A stretch of DNA of 64,000 nt from Glycine soja (taxonomy: Eukaryota > Streptophyta > Magnoliopsida > Fabales > Fabaceae), in the NCBI RefSeq assembly GCF_004193775.1, contig NC_041019.1, forward strand, positions 47,901,928-47,965,927. The letters run 5' to 3'. This document shows, piece after piece, positions 1-12,183 of the stretch. Made by a program: the position numbers and the translations under genes. Below the pieces are notes generated by a model. It searched no databases. It was not told where the DNA came from and worked only from the letters and a program-made list of their open reading frames with translations. Position 1 is the stretch's first letter. Every line of letters starts with the position of its first letter.

Positions 1-1
1 A

Positions 2-145
2 TGATGAAGGTCCTCCCTCTTCTTGATTAGTTCGCACATCTTGTTGTTCTCTCCTTTTTCTTGCAGCATTGTTCTTTCTGCAAGTTGCTTCTATTTCTAG
101 ATCCAAAGGAACAAGGTTGTTTCCTGTCGCATACACAAAAGAGAA
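2..145 (-). pseudogene. Ty3/gypsy gag-like N-terminal fragment, cut by window edge
   Basis: On the minus strand one frame stays open from about 175 to the left edge. It reads LVPLDLEIEATCRKNN followed by a basic AARKRREQQ stretch, a composition typical of plant gypsy gag N-termini. No start ATG is visible. It lies downstream, on the same strand, of the tRNA-Asp-type primer site at 406-423 and the LTR at about 430-1631, which is where gag belongs. The match to gag is recalled by eye; position and strand are the stronger argument. Confidence 0.4.
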
Positions 146-405
146 CACTACCGTGCAGGTTATCACCGAATAAAAATTAAAACTTCATTTTTTTAAATAG
201 AATAAAATAGGAGTGAATAAAGAAAAAATAAAAATGTTTTTTTTAATAAAATAAAGCAACTAAAAAATTAATAAATAAAATAGAATTTAAAAATAAAAAA
301 TGATTTTTAATATTTGAGAAAAAATTAAAAGATAGAAGAAAATTAAAAAAAAAGAATGATTGCTCTCAAATTGGGATTTGTAATAACCAAGTACGAAAAC
401 CAAAG

Positions 406-423
406 TCCCAAGCAACGACGCCA
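406..423 (-). other. Primer-binding site, tRNA-Asp type (decayed)
   Basis: Minus-strand TGGCGTCGTTGCTTGGGA differs at 3 of 18 positions from TGGCGCCGTTGCCGGGGA, the classic primer-binding site of Athila-like and other plant gypsy elements. It follows the 3' end of the LTR at about 430 and precedes the gag-like fragment, giving a consistent 5' LTR-PBS-gag order on the minus strand. Confidence 0.65.
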
Positions 424-429
424 AAAACT

Positions 430-1631
430 TGTTAACCGATTGGCAAGTGTACCAATTTTATCACAAGTAGTAAAGATTAAAATGGAAGTCCAAGTGTCAA
501 ATCCACATGGACTTTGGTTGTACTTAAGTGATGCAAACCCTAATTATTAAGCAATGAGAAGAAAGAAAGAAGAGACAAAGAATTGTAAATTTAAAATTTG
601 AGAGTAAAAAGGGCAAAAGAAAAAGATAATAAGAAAATTAAACAATAGCTTTAAATGCAAAAGATAAATTGAGAATATGATAATGTTGGGGCCTAGCATG
701 TCTAAGTACTCTTGATGCAATATTAATGGTTTTCTCTATTAAATGTCTTCCCAATTCCCACCCACATATGCTAATATGCAACCTGGATCCCTCATGTTGA
801 AGAGCCTAATTTATGTATTCTCTCTCCCAAATCTCTTTGCAAAGATGAAATAATAAACAACAAAATATATGTAGAGGCACAACAAAGTAACTCTATCCCT
901 AGAAATGCAATGTTGAGATGTTCTTTCCCAGTTTTTTAGACATTACCATTTTCTAATGAATAACCCCTAAAAACAGACGCATGGATGACCAAATCACACA
1001 ATAACAATGAAAAGAAGGAAAGAACAAAAATTGAAATTGTATTAATAGATAAGAAGAACAGTTACATTACAAGGGGTTTTGGCTGCTAGGCTCCAACTGA
1101 GGGGGTTTAGCCTCTCATAGTCATGAGAGACTTTTACACTTTAGGGGGTTGATGTAGATAGAAGAAGGTGATAGATGACTAGTAATAAGAAAATGGGAAT
1201 GGCTAAGGAAAGAGAGTTTCCCCTAAGGGAAAAGGGATAAAGCTCATGCTTTTGATAGCTCTGACACTCTGTGTGTGTTTTCTTCTGCTTCCTCTTCCTT
1301 ATACAGGGTACTAAGTAGCTTAATTTTCACGCTGACTTTGAGCTTTCGCGCTAAGCACGTCTTTGGGCTTCTTTGTGGATCTTTTTCGCACTAAGCGTAT
1401 GTTGCACACTGGACCTATCTTGTGCGCTAAGCGGACTTTTCAATTCTTCCAATTTTTCTTGAAGGCTTTTTCTTCTAGTTTTTGAAATCTTCTTTTGAAT
1501 TTTGCTAATAAAAAATAGCAAAAATATTAATTTCTTCATTATTTCATTAAAAACAATAATAAAGTAAAGAAATTACACTCACTCTTTAATCCAAATTGAC
1601 TATCAAATTAGCTTATATCTCGCAATTATCA
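430..1631 (-). mobile_element. 5' LTR of a Ty3/gypsy element (copy A)
   Basis: On the minus strand the LTR begins TGATAATTGCGAGA at 1631 and ends close to the primer site. It carries several GCGCTAAGCG-like motifs (about 1345-1435), a hallmark I associate with soybean gypsy LTRs. A related copy in the opposite orientation lies at about 14133-15190; shared blocks include the start, the CTAAGC-rich centre, the GGGGCCTAGCATG block (690-702) and the tail near 430-520. The 3' boundary is approximate. The short frames inside are not genes. Confidence 0.6.
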
Positions 1632-4483
1632 ACTTACGACATCAATTTTTGTAGAACCGTCATAAAAGCATCGTCGCAAAAGAGTATTTTCTACATAAAT
1701 CGAAACAAATATTCCAAATCTTAATTGAGAAGGCTTCTTTTCTCCAAAGATTTCAATTTATAATACAACCAATTTCTTAAGAAATGTGAAGGATAATAGT
1801 TAACAAATAAATAATTAAATTTTAATCTTAATAGAAAATTAGATAAAAAAATAATATGAAAAAATAGAAATAAAGTAACGTTTAATATGATGAATAAAGA
1901 AAGAAAGAATATATCCAATGCAAGTAATAGACATTGAAAAAATCCTTTGATTATTGTGAATAAAAAAAATAGACATTAAAAATATTAATGGCGGAAAAAA
2001 CATACTTTGATTACTCTTAATAACAACTTTTTAAATTGGTCTTTAGAGATTTTACAGGTAAGAATTATTCTGACCCTTCAAATGCCAAAAAGAGCAGTTA
2101 TTTATTGACAATTCTATAGCTAATGACGGAACATGCGACGTTTGAAATTTGAATATCCCAACTTTCATACTTATAAAATCTCTGTCAAGTCTTAAATAAC
2201 GGACTATTAATAAGGCTATGTTTAGTAGATAATCTTTTTTTATCTCAAAAGATACTCATTAATTAAATTAATTCGTAAGTTTTTAATTATTTAACAAATT
2301 TTAATTAGTTTCTTTAGGTTTCATCCTTGATTAACCTTACTGCAAACTCACACAACTTAGACAATTAACATTTCATAATGACAACATGGAAAAATCTAAT
2401 TAAAAAATAAATACAAATTCAAAAACTCAATTAAAAAAATATTTAGTGACCTAATTAAAAATTATACATCAAATTATACAGATTAATTTAATGATAATCA
2501 TTTTATCTATAAGGATAACATGAGATAATTCACCAACTATTGTATAAATACCTCATACTAGCTCAAATAACATATAGAGTCTCTCTAATCATATCTAGGG
2601 GTATTCGAAATTAAATTAATCCAAAATAAAAACTAAAAACTACTAAATAAAATTAAAAACCAAATCAAACTGATATTGTTTTAGATTTGTTTGAACAATT
2701 TTATGTATAAACCGATTTTTTTGGTTCAGTATTCTGTTTATATTTCTAGAACCAAACTAAACCACATATAATTGTAAACTTATGCTTTCCAATTATTAGT
2801 GAGTAGCGACCGTACGATACTGAGTATGCGTTTTAGTATTATTATTCTTTTATAATTTTATTTTTTCAATAAAAGAAAACTAAAGTAACGAAATCTATAG
2901 AGTGCTAAACAATTTTTTACAAAATTGTAGTTTGTTGTGCATAAAAAATTATGTGTTCTCATTCTTAAATGCTCAAACGCATTATGATTTTCTCAATCTT
3001 ATTTGCTTAATTATGCGTTATGCGAAAGTAAATATATTATGCATGAACCATTGTGAGGTCGACTCTTTTATTGAACAATAGCTATTGTTAAATAGATAAA
3101 TTTAAAATATTTAATTTTCTTTTTATTTAATTCATTTTTAAATTTTTTATATTTTAACAAATATTCAAAGTTATTAATATGTGTTCGTAAAATTTGTAAA
3201 TATCCGCTTAACGAATAGCCACGTGAATAGGAGATCGATATAAAACAAATTTTCATGTAACAATATGTAGTGGGAAGCTAATACTTACTATTTTTTTTAT
3301 CCGACTACTATTTCTACATCTTTAGTAGTTTTATAAAAAAAATTGTTATTACCATTATTTGTTCAATTTTCAAGCATTTTAATCCTTTTTTTTTTACAAT
3401 AACCCATGAAATATCATGTTAGACATGACATGTAAATTTTAAAATAACTATTATAAAAATTAAAAAAATTATCACCATAATAATTCCTAATTGAATAAGT
3501 GTGAAAAAAATGCATTTAAATTATTATTTATCATTATTAGCTACTTCCTAACAGAATGGATAGAAATTATATTTTTTTGCCGACACCTCATCAAACATCC
3601 AATTAGTACGTGACAATGTTGTCACGTGGGAAAGATTTGTGCTCATTGTTCCAAAATCCAAATGTCGCGTGACGAAAAGGAATTTGACGCGACACAAGAC
3701 CCGCTCCATTTATAATGCGAAAAATTATATTTATATAATACAGTTAGAAAAAAACCCAAAAATATAGTATAGAAGTATTATATGAATAATACGATCCTTA
3801 TAAAAAAACCAATAAGTATCACGATTATATATATGATGTAAAAAATATAAATTTAAAACCATGAAAGAATTATATACAAATAATAGAAATTATGGTAACT
3901 TAAATTATAAAAATCAATTTTAATTTCAAAACAATTATACGATCAATTTAAATAATTAAATATTATTTTGACGATAATTTAGAAATATTTTATTATATTT
4001 AAGTTTGATCATTTTTTAATCTTAATTAATATAACTAATAATAAAAAATGAGTTACTTTTCTTAAAATATCTAAATAATCTCTAAATGAAATCTAAATTA
4101 GTTGGTTAAGCAAGAATGTTTGAATTATATTATTTTTATTTTTATAAGAAATATATTAACAACTTATTCTTAGTGTATTATTAAATCATTTTAAATCATT
4201 TAGAGATTAAATTAATAGTTAAACTTTATTTGTTTGATTAATGATGTTATCTTCTTATTTTTAAGATATGTCCGATTAAAAAACTCAACTTTTATATTAA
4301 TTGAAAATTTCTTATCCACAAACAAATTGCACCTGAAAAATATCGACTTGGAAAAATATTATTATTACGTGTCACTTTTGGCCGACAAAATGATTTATTT
4401 GCTTTCGCCATCAGCATTCAAAACACACTGTTACTTTGGGTTCTAAGTAACTGTGTTGACTTCAGCTTGTTGTGTGTGTTGAA
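1632..4483. other. AT-rich intergenic stretch without a recognised gene
   Basis: Long A/T tracts and short chance frames only. A slightly less AT-rich patch at about 3590-3715 contains a CACGTG-like G-box core (3623-3628) and CGCG motifs but no coding signal. I recognise no transposon ends here. Confidence 0.6.
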
Positions 4484-5174
4484 TCTATATTTATTATCTA
4501 TCTTTATCCATTAATATAATAAGCTTTTTTTTATGGAATATATCTCAATGTCTCATTAAAAAAAATCTCTAAAACCTTTTTTCTCCTTTCTTTTTTTTTA
4601 ATCTTTTCTTTCTCTTTCTTTTTATTTTTTTTTTCTTTTTATCTTTCATAATTTTAATTATAAAACAAAAAATCCTTATCATTCTATTATTACTACTACT
4701 ATTATTATTAAAACACATGTCACAATTTAATAAAAAAATTTACTGCTAAATTTTCTTTTATTTCCCCTTTATGTTTTTCATTTGCTTTTTTTTTTTTTAT
4801 AATTTTTTCTCTTTTTATTTTCTATAAAAACACAACTCCTATCAACTCTTTTTTAGTTTTTTTCCCTCTCTCTCTCATTATTATTGCATATGTAAACGTA
4901 TATTCATAATTTATCATATTATTATGATATTACATACTATTATTTATGTAATATATTAGTTTTTTTGTGATATTATATTATAATTTTTATTTTTTAAATG
5001 ATATGAAAAAATATTTTATTAATCTATTATATATAAAAATAAATTTTGTCCTTCTTAAGATACATGTAACTCCCTTCTAATTTTTTCGTTCCAATTTTTT
5101 TCTAATCTTTCTCTCTTTCTTTATTTTTAATGTTTTTTTTAATCTTTTTTCTTCTTTCATGTTTATACTTATAT

Positions 5175-6127
5175 GATTTAATGTCACTTTTGATCATTAT
5201 GTTTCGCAATTATGCCATTGTGATATATTAAGTTTTAAAAATTTCACTCTAATATTCTAAATTTTTAAAATGTATCATTTTAATATTTTCTTTCGATTTG
5301 CATTAGAAACATTAGCATTCTTTTAAATTTTATAAATAATTAATTTAACACTGCCACTATCTTTAATTTATTTTAAACCTCTAAACCTTTAAGATTTGTC
5401 ATCTTCATCCCTCATCTCATCTCGCTCATCTTCTTCGTCCTTCCACCACCACCACCAAAACCAGCACACCAATCACCCAAATACTATATCCATCCACTCA
5501 TAAAACCCTAAATCCAAAGTCAACAAGTCTTGACAACAAATTCAACCAAAACACAAAAAACAACAAAGACACCAAGCACCAACAATCACTTTGTCTACTC
5601 TTTATCACCACCAACCATCGTGTCTGCCACCCCTCTTTTGAGTGCAAGCACGACCCCACCACGACTCTTTACAATACCAGGTCGGTGTGCATGCGACATT
5701 TGGTCCTCGATCTCCAGGGCTCATGGATGCTCAATGTCAAATTGGTTGGAATCAGAGAGTGTCATGATAGGTCTGGGTGTGAGGGAAAGGAGGCTCGACA
5801 TGGTGTAGGAGAGGAGATGGGAGGTTTGGTTGGGATCTATGGCGTTGGATGGAGAAAGAGAGGGTTGGGGTATGTGAATTGGGAAAATATTGAAGAGGAA
5901 GATGAATGGAATTGAATTAAAGATAATGACAATTTTTAGTCGTTATTATGTCAAATCAATTATTTTAAAAGTTAACGAAATGCTAATATTTCTAATAGAA
6001 GTCATAAGAAAGGATCAAAATGTTGCATTTTGAAAACTTAAAAAGGACCAAAGGAAAACTTGTAAAACTTAATGCACCAGAACAACCCAACTATGAAATA
6101 TAATAGATCAAATGTGACATTAACCCC
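5175..6127. mobile_element. Mutator-like element with long inverted arms and 8-9 bp TSD
   Basis: Two arms of about 200 bp (5175-5390 and 5915-6127) are diverged inverted copies; the outer ends read GATTTAATGTCAC and, reversed, GGGGTTAATGTCAC. The flanks repeat ACTTATAT (5167-5174 and 6128-6135), matching at 8 of 9 positions if the next base is included. The related Helitron copy at 34723-37255 lacks the insertion and has this flank once, near 35997-36025, so it serves as an empty site. Long arms and a 9-bp-class duplication fit the Mutator superfamily. The centre (5390-5915) is less AT-rich than the arms and may be captured host sequence. Confidence 0.7.
5390..5915. other. Cargo of the MULE: coding-like sequence of unknown origin
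   Basis: The interval has a CCACCACCACC run (about 5445), and open frames at 5530-5808 and 5685-5915 on the plus strand. On the minus strand an ATG near 5800 in a good context opens a short frame, MSSLLSLTPRPIM, preceded by pyrimidine-rich 5'UTR-like sequence. I recognise no protein family. Its contrast with the AT-rich arms suggests a gene piece captured by a Pack-MULE; a chance mixture is also possible. Confidence 0.3.
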
Positions 6128-7180
6128 ACTTATATTTATTCCTTAAAATTAGATTACCAATATATATTGTTTTAAAGCAATAGCTATTTTTAGTAGAAGG
6201 ATGGGACGGTATGAATATATATGATCCTGAATGGTGACATTTTTAAAATTTTATAAAACTATTTTTACTTAAAATCGTATAAAATAAATTAATAAATAAT
6301 ATTTTGTTGATTAATATTTGTATTATAAGGTTAAAAATTTTATGCTAAAACATAATTTAAATCTAGTCTAAAATATCTACAAATATATTGTTTTAAAGTA
6401 GTAATTATTTTTAGTGGTTAAAAATAGAGACCGAGTATATATATCTGACATGAATAAGGACGAGACATGGTCCAAATTAATTAGCTAAATTTTTTTAAAA
6501 AAAAGTTTATAATTTTTTTTAAAATATAAATTTTATAAAAAATTAAATAATTTCATAAATAAATATTTTACTAATTAATATTAATATTTATACAAAAATA
6601 TTTAAATCCAATATCTATAAATATATTGTTGTAAAGCATTGACAATTTTTAATAGACAAGGATGGAAACAGGACAAATATACTTAATCCTGAATGAGGAT
6701 GATGATGAGTACAAAATTTTATCTCCGATAGAAATCAAGATGGGGGCGGGAGTAGGGATGGGGACAAGAGTGGGAATGGAATAAGGAACAACATAAGCAT
6801 TCTTATTTTGTCTCGTTTGTCATGTTTATCTACAATCATCGCTTATACATTTTTTATTTAAAGTAATTACATATTTTGATAAGATTAAAATGTCGTTTAG
6901 TCTTTAAGTATTTTATTTTTTGGAATTAATTTTGTTTTCTAAATTAAAAAAATGGTTATGGATCAATGAAGTAAAAAAACATATTTTTTAATATACAAAT
7001 TTGCATCCCAAAGATTTTCATCTTATTATTTTGTTCTTACTAGCCACAAAAAAAAAAAAAAAGATTTTTGTAAACAATAATCATCACATAAATATTGATT
7101 CCTCTTATAGCAATAACCTCAATAAATTGGATAGGCAAAAGTAGTCTGTCACTTATGCGAATGCACGAGTATCAAGTCGA

Positions 7181-8230
7181 AGCTAAAAAGACAATAATTT
7201 TTTTAATTCTAATAAAATATTCATGTTAAGTTTCTTTTTTACCCCTTTTCTTCTCATTTCACAATAAATGTATGTGTAAAATAATTAAATATTAAAAAAC
7301 AAATAAGAGTATATATGATAAATGAGTAATTAATGTGATCTTAAATTTTGTAAATAAAAGATAAATAGAAACAAAAATTTTCCAAAAATCCAACACTTAA
7401 AAAGAAACAAAAATAATATAATTTTCTTCTTCTATTTTTTTTTTCAATTTATAATTTTAGTTTTTTGGTTTAAAATTTAAGATATTTTCTGAAAGAAAGT
7501 AAAAAGCCATTTTTGGTTCATGATTCTACTGTTATCCTTCAAATATATAATGCAGTTGGAATCTACATCCAACAATATTTGATTTCTCGTGCTTTAAGGA
7601 TAGTCTAAATTTTTCATGGTTTTTTTGTTGTATACAATTCAAGCAACACATTCTCCCATTTTGGTCACATTCTAAGATTACATATCAATAACTCCTCTAC
7701 TTTTGAACTCATTGTCAATCATTTTTTTTACGAGGTCAATCATCTTGAAATAAAGCAATGATTATGATTATGATTTACTTTTTGTTTAAAAAGAAGAAGA
7801 AAATGCAAAACAATGACGTTCATGAAATTCATGATGAATTTGCTAAATGATATGTTGTGGATCATATATGGTTCAATTTGAAGAGAAAGGTTAGAAAGGG
7901 ACATTATTATTTCTACCAAATTTGATGGTTGTAATTCTAGTAACAACAATTTGAAATCTAAAGGATTTCCCAAAACAAAGTCGCGTGGATCAGAGTCACA
8001 ATAACCAGATCAATGAGGTTGATGTTGGAGACATTAACAACTCTACTAGATACAGTCTCTAACCACCACCGCATCAAGAAAGAGAGAGAGAAGTGAGAAT
8101 AAGTTCAAAAATAAAGGGTCACAAAAACAAGAGGTCTCTGCTGGGGCTAGCGATAAGATGAGAGAGAGAAAAATAATAAAAATATAAGCATTCAAACACA
8201 GTGGGTTAAAACTGTCTTTGCACAGAAAAA
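7181..8230. other. Intergenic stretch, no gene recognised
   Basis: AT-rich sequence with a moderately mixed patch at about 7980-8160 containing GAGAGA tracts. The minus-strand frame at 7740-7973 is short, lacks family resemblance and is probably chance. Confidence 0.5.
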
Positions 8231-8350
8231 CACTATGACGGTCTTTTTAATGACCGTCCTTAAGTTTACATCCCATTATTTTAAAAAATGGTGATTTACC
8301 AACCGATGTTGTTAGCGCGTGCTAATAAAAGGATTTTGTAATAGTGAGTG
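8231..8350. mobile_element. Possible short CACTA-type remnant
   Basis: The left end reads CACTATGACGGTC and the right end TTTTGTAATAGTG, whose reverse complement is CACTATTACAAAA, close to En/Spm-type CACTA ends. Just inside the left end is a subterminal hairpin, GACGGTC with GACCGTC. No 3-bp target duplication is convincing. It may be only one end of a decayed element. Confidence 0.3.
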
Positions 8351-8400
8351 TGTCTAATCACCCACATGAAAACCTCGTACAACATCCATAAAAAACACCA

Positions 8401-8570
8401 TGCAGCAAACCCTTGTGTTTGAGGGCGATGCCCTGCACCTCCCTCCCTCTCCCACTAACAAATCGTTTTCCATGACCTCAACAAAGCCCTTGTCCACTTG
8501 AAGGTTGCACCATCGTGGAGGACATCGACAAGTTCTTGGAATAGCTCATTGCAAAGAGTAATTTTTTTTA
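8401..8570 (+). other. Coding-like fragment of unknown family
   Basis: A less AT-rich block contains a readable plus-strand segment, EGCTIVEDIDKFLE then a stop (about 8500-8545), and CTCCCTCCCTCTCCC upstream. It resembles a stray exon, but I cannot name a family and the frame does not extend. It lies between transposon remnants, so capture or decay is plausible. Confidence 0.2.
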
Positions 8571-8829
8571 CAATTTTTTTAGCTTTTACTAAATGTATAT
8601 TTAATGAAATTATCTACTCAAGAGTCAAAACGTTAAACTTGAACGACGAAAATCACTTATTTTGAAGACTGAGTGACTAAATATTCTTATTTTAAAATAA
8701 AAGACTATAATTAAAGATTGAAAATAAAAAAGATTAAAATTGTATTTTAATCCCATTAAAATATTAGTTAGAAGAATATTAAATAAATTTTTACATTTTT
8801 TATTAATTTAATGTTATTTTTTATCTATT

Positions 8830-9530
8830 ATTTTTGGTGTTATTTTATTTTATTATATTAAGTTTTAAACATCTCATTTTTAATCATTTATGTTTTTAAA
8901 AATGTGATTCTAATCATTTATTCAATTTTCTGTTTACAATATTAATATTCTTTTAACAGTTGAATTTTAAAATAATTAACTTAAAATAATAACGATTAAA
9001 AATTATCTGTATTTTCTTTATCTTAAAAATTATAAACCAGAGAAACAAAATAATCTCCTCCAACCTAGCTTTGGAAACCATAAAAAAAAAAAACCCGTGA
9101 GATCCAGATCCTAATTGAAGGAAAAACTCATGATACACCCTGCAAGAATCAAAATTGAAAAAGATCCATTGGCTCTCCGTCTGTGCTCCACTCGGCTCTA
9201 GATTTCAGATCCCAAAGCCCTCTTACTACAGTGGCCGTTGAGAGCAGCGAAGAACCAATGCAGAAACTGGTTAGGGGTGGTCCCTTCATTTTGATACGCA
9301 GCAACAGTAACGCATAATCTTGGAAGAAGATGAAGTTTGATCTTCAAGAGATTGGACATCATACTCCTCACGTCACGTTAAAAATCATCATTATTTTAAA
9401 TTCTAAATATTAATAAAATACTAACGTTATAAATAAAAATTAAAAAAATATCAAAATATATCCTTTTAAAAACTTAAAAGTATTAAAATGAAACAATAAC
9501 AAAAGTAAAATTAAGCCTTTATGTTATATC
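8830..9530. mobile_element. Second MULE-like element with diverged inverted arms
   Basis: The left arm (about 8850-9015) and the reverse complement of the right arm (about 9375-9525) share an ordered series of blocks: TTAAGTTTTAAA-like outer sequence, ATTTTAATCAT..., TATTAATATT and ACGATTAAAAATTAT. These blocks also resemble the arms of the MULE at 5175-6127. The centre (9015-9370) is less AT-rich, like captured cargo. Target duplications were not resolved. Confidence 0.4.
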
Positions 9531-11194
9531 TAATCTAGAAATAAAATAACTTTAAATTTTATTACTAATTTATTAATAAAATAAAAATATATGAACGTAT
9601 ATTTCTTTACTAATTAGTTTCATTTAAAATAAATTCTACAAATACCCACTTAATCAAACATGGAAATGGAATGATGCCGTTTAAAGTTATGTACAAGTGG
9701 TCCAGATCTTTGACGACTGAGGTCTTATAGACTTGGGTACCCTATAATCCCCTATATGGCTATATCCTAGGCTGGGCCACTTCCAATTGTAACCTTAGCA
9801 TTAAATTTTAAGTGAATCAAATCAAAAGTTGAGGAAACGTGTTCGTAGCTTTTTATACCTAAGAATATCAGAAATCGTATCCTTGAAGAACAAAGACTAG
9901 CATGCCAAGGTAGATTTGTTAGGTGCGAAACATAAATATTATTTAATGTGGTATGTTAGATATATTTAACAATTTAAATAAATGAAGATTACGATAAACA
10001 TGTTTACATCAGAATAAATTAAAAAAAACAAAATCTGTCCTTATTCTCTTCTAATCTTTCCTTCTTCTTTTCTATTGTCGGTGATGTCAGCACCGTTCAT
10101 GGTCAAGTGCGTCTCCTTCTGTTTCTTGTTTAAAGTCTCTTATTTCCGTCAACAAAAAAAATCAAACCTCACAATGACATCTGGATCGATATCAATTCTT
10201 CTCATGTGTGAGATGTTATTGGACATTGGAGTTTTTCGAAAATGGATTTTTGCCTGAGGGTTTGGCTCTTGCCTGACATTGTTCTAAGATGTTTGTTAGT
10301 TGTCAAAGAAGATGAGGGAAAAGGCAAGCATCTGACAAAGAGGAGAGGAGAACCTTCGATGCTTCAACCAGTAACGATTTTGGCAAATCCTAAGTCCTAT
10401 GCTATGCATATAGGCTTAAATAGCAAAATAAGAAGGTTAGTAACCCATTTTTTTATTATATATCTTTTATTATGCTTTTATAAAATATAATTAAAAATTA
10501 TACAAATTATGAGAAGAGTGCGATAAATAAGGGTAGAATTTACAAAATTTTATAATTTTCAATAAATTTCAAATAATAAAAAATAGTGTGTTTATAAATA
10601 TATATTAGAAAATAATCTATCTAAACTTTATTATGAGCAACAAAAAAGATTTGATAAACTTTAAGTAAATTTTAATTAATTTTATCTTATTTAATAATAT
10701 AATTCAAAAATATATTTTAATTAATTGAGATTTAATTTTTAATTTTTTTATATATCAAGTTTATGACACTTTAATAATTTTTTAAAGTATAAGTAATAAA
10801 ATTAAATAATATTAGCTAAACTTTTTATTTATGGCAAAAATTTGTTAATTTTACTTTTATTTAAGTACGGAGTAAATACCTCGTATGTATTTCTCTTGAA
10901 AAATTTGTTATCAAACAAAATAATGAGTTATTTGTATATTTTTACTAATAACAGGGAATATATTAAAATTGATTTTAATATATTACCTGTATGTATAATC
11001 AACTAATTAGAAATAATTTTAAACTATGTAAATAAAAGAAATAATTTAAACATGTCTTTAATTTTAAGTCAAAAAAATTAATATATAAAGTAATAATATG
11101 TTTCTTACACTACTATTCAATTATAAAATGATAAATTTATTAAATTTTATAATAACAATCATAAAAGTTATATCAATAATGATTTATGATTCAC
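9531..11194. other. Intergenic stretch, no gene recognised
   Basis: Mostly AT-rich. A more balanced patch (10040-10440) holds two short plus-strand frames (10075-10257, 10242-10490) without recognisable motifs and without splice-like continuation. I do not support a gene here. Confidence 0.5.
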
Positions 11195-11972
11195 TAGGGG
11201 TGGGAATAGGTCAGGTCAGACTAGGCTTTAAAAGGCCTGAGCCTAGCCTACGATTAATTTTTGAGGCCTGAGCCTGGCCTATAGCCTATGAAAGGCTTTT
11301 ATTTTGGTTTGGCTTGGCCTTTTTAAAAGCCTAGCCTTTTTAAAAGCCTAGCCTGACCTGGTAGCCTATTTAAAAGTCTTCTTCACATTAAATCTTTAAT
11401 ATTCCTAGTTTTTACCAACAAAAAAAAAAAATAACACACCTTCTATAATAGGCTAAACACAGAATGTTAATTACCTCTATCAAAAAGCTTGAAGTGAGAA
11501 GGATATGATTTTTGTTTGGTTAAGAACATAATAGGAAAGTTAAAAAAAAAAAAGAAAACCTGATAGAAAAAGGATATGATTTTTGTATATGAACTTAATA
11601 GGATATGATAGGATATGATTTTTGTATAGGAATGTAATAGGATATGATTTTTGTTTGGTTAGGAACGTAATAGGAAAGTTAAAAAAAAAAAAAACCTGAT
11701 AGAAAAAGGATATGATTTTTGTATAGGAACGTAATAGGATATGATAGGATATGATTTTTATTTGTTTTAGAATACATGAACGTAATAAAAGAAAAAGAAA
11801 CCTAATAGGAATAGAAAAAGGAACTGTTAACACAAATAGGAAAACTAATAAAAAAATGAGAAATATAAAGGAACACCTGACACCTTGTAATTAAAATTTT
11901 ACTTAATTATAGGGATGGAATCTGCTAGTTTTTAAAAAAATAATATTAATTGTATTCCAAAAAATAATATAA

Positions 11973-12007
<35 letters not shown>

Positions 12008-12183
12008 TCGGCCTATCAGGCTTATAAGGTTTTTTAATAAGCCTAAGCTTGGTCTATTTAATTTAATAGGCTTTTAAAAAAGCCTGAGCCTAGCCTTTTA
12101 ATTAAATAGGCCAGGCCAGGCCAGACTTTATGTAGGCCAGGTCGTAGGCCCCTGTAGGCCGGCCTAGCCTATTCCCACCCCTA
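11195..12183. mobile_element. hAT-superfamily non-autonomous element with exact 8-bp TSD
   Basis: The terminal inverted repeats are TAGGGGTGGGAATAGG at the left and CCTATTCCCACCCCTA at the right, an exact match over 16 bp. The flanking octamer TGATTCAC is duplicated exactly (11187-11194 and 12184-12191), the hAT hallmark. Subterminal regions are full of AGGCCTGAGCCTAGCC-like motifs in both orientations. The 989-bp body encodes no transposase; its centre is an AT-rich minisatellite (11490-11830) and an (AT)n run (11972-12004). Confidence 0.85.
11490..11830. repeat. Minisatellite inside the hAT element
   Basis: Imperfect tandem units built on GGATATGATTTTTGTATAGG with AACGTAATAGGATATGATA. The 97-codon minus-strand frame here is just this repeat in translation (repeating ITFLYKNHILSYP-like blocks) and is not a gene. 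Confidence 0.75.

Larger units (their letters stand above)
4484..7180 (+). mobile_element. Helitron-like non-autonomous element (copy D1)
   Basis: Starts near TCTATATTTATTATCTATC (4484-4500) and ends near 7180 after a weak GCGAATGCACGAGTATCAAG tail. The same blocks, in the same order but on the opposite strand, recur at 34723-37255: a pyrimidine-rich stretch with ACATGTCAC motifs, a roughly 230-bp unit present three times (anchors at 6163, 6384, 6622), and a distal block near 6790-7060. No Rep/helicase coding is present. Assignment to Helitrons rests on the 5' TC start shared with the element at 44340, which has a clear CTAG end; the ends here are decayed. Confidence 0.45.

Noticed and set aside
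11540..11833. 97-codon minus-strand frame
   Set aside because: Translation of a minisatellite inside a hAT element.
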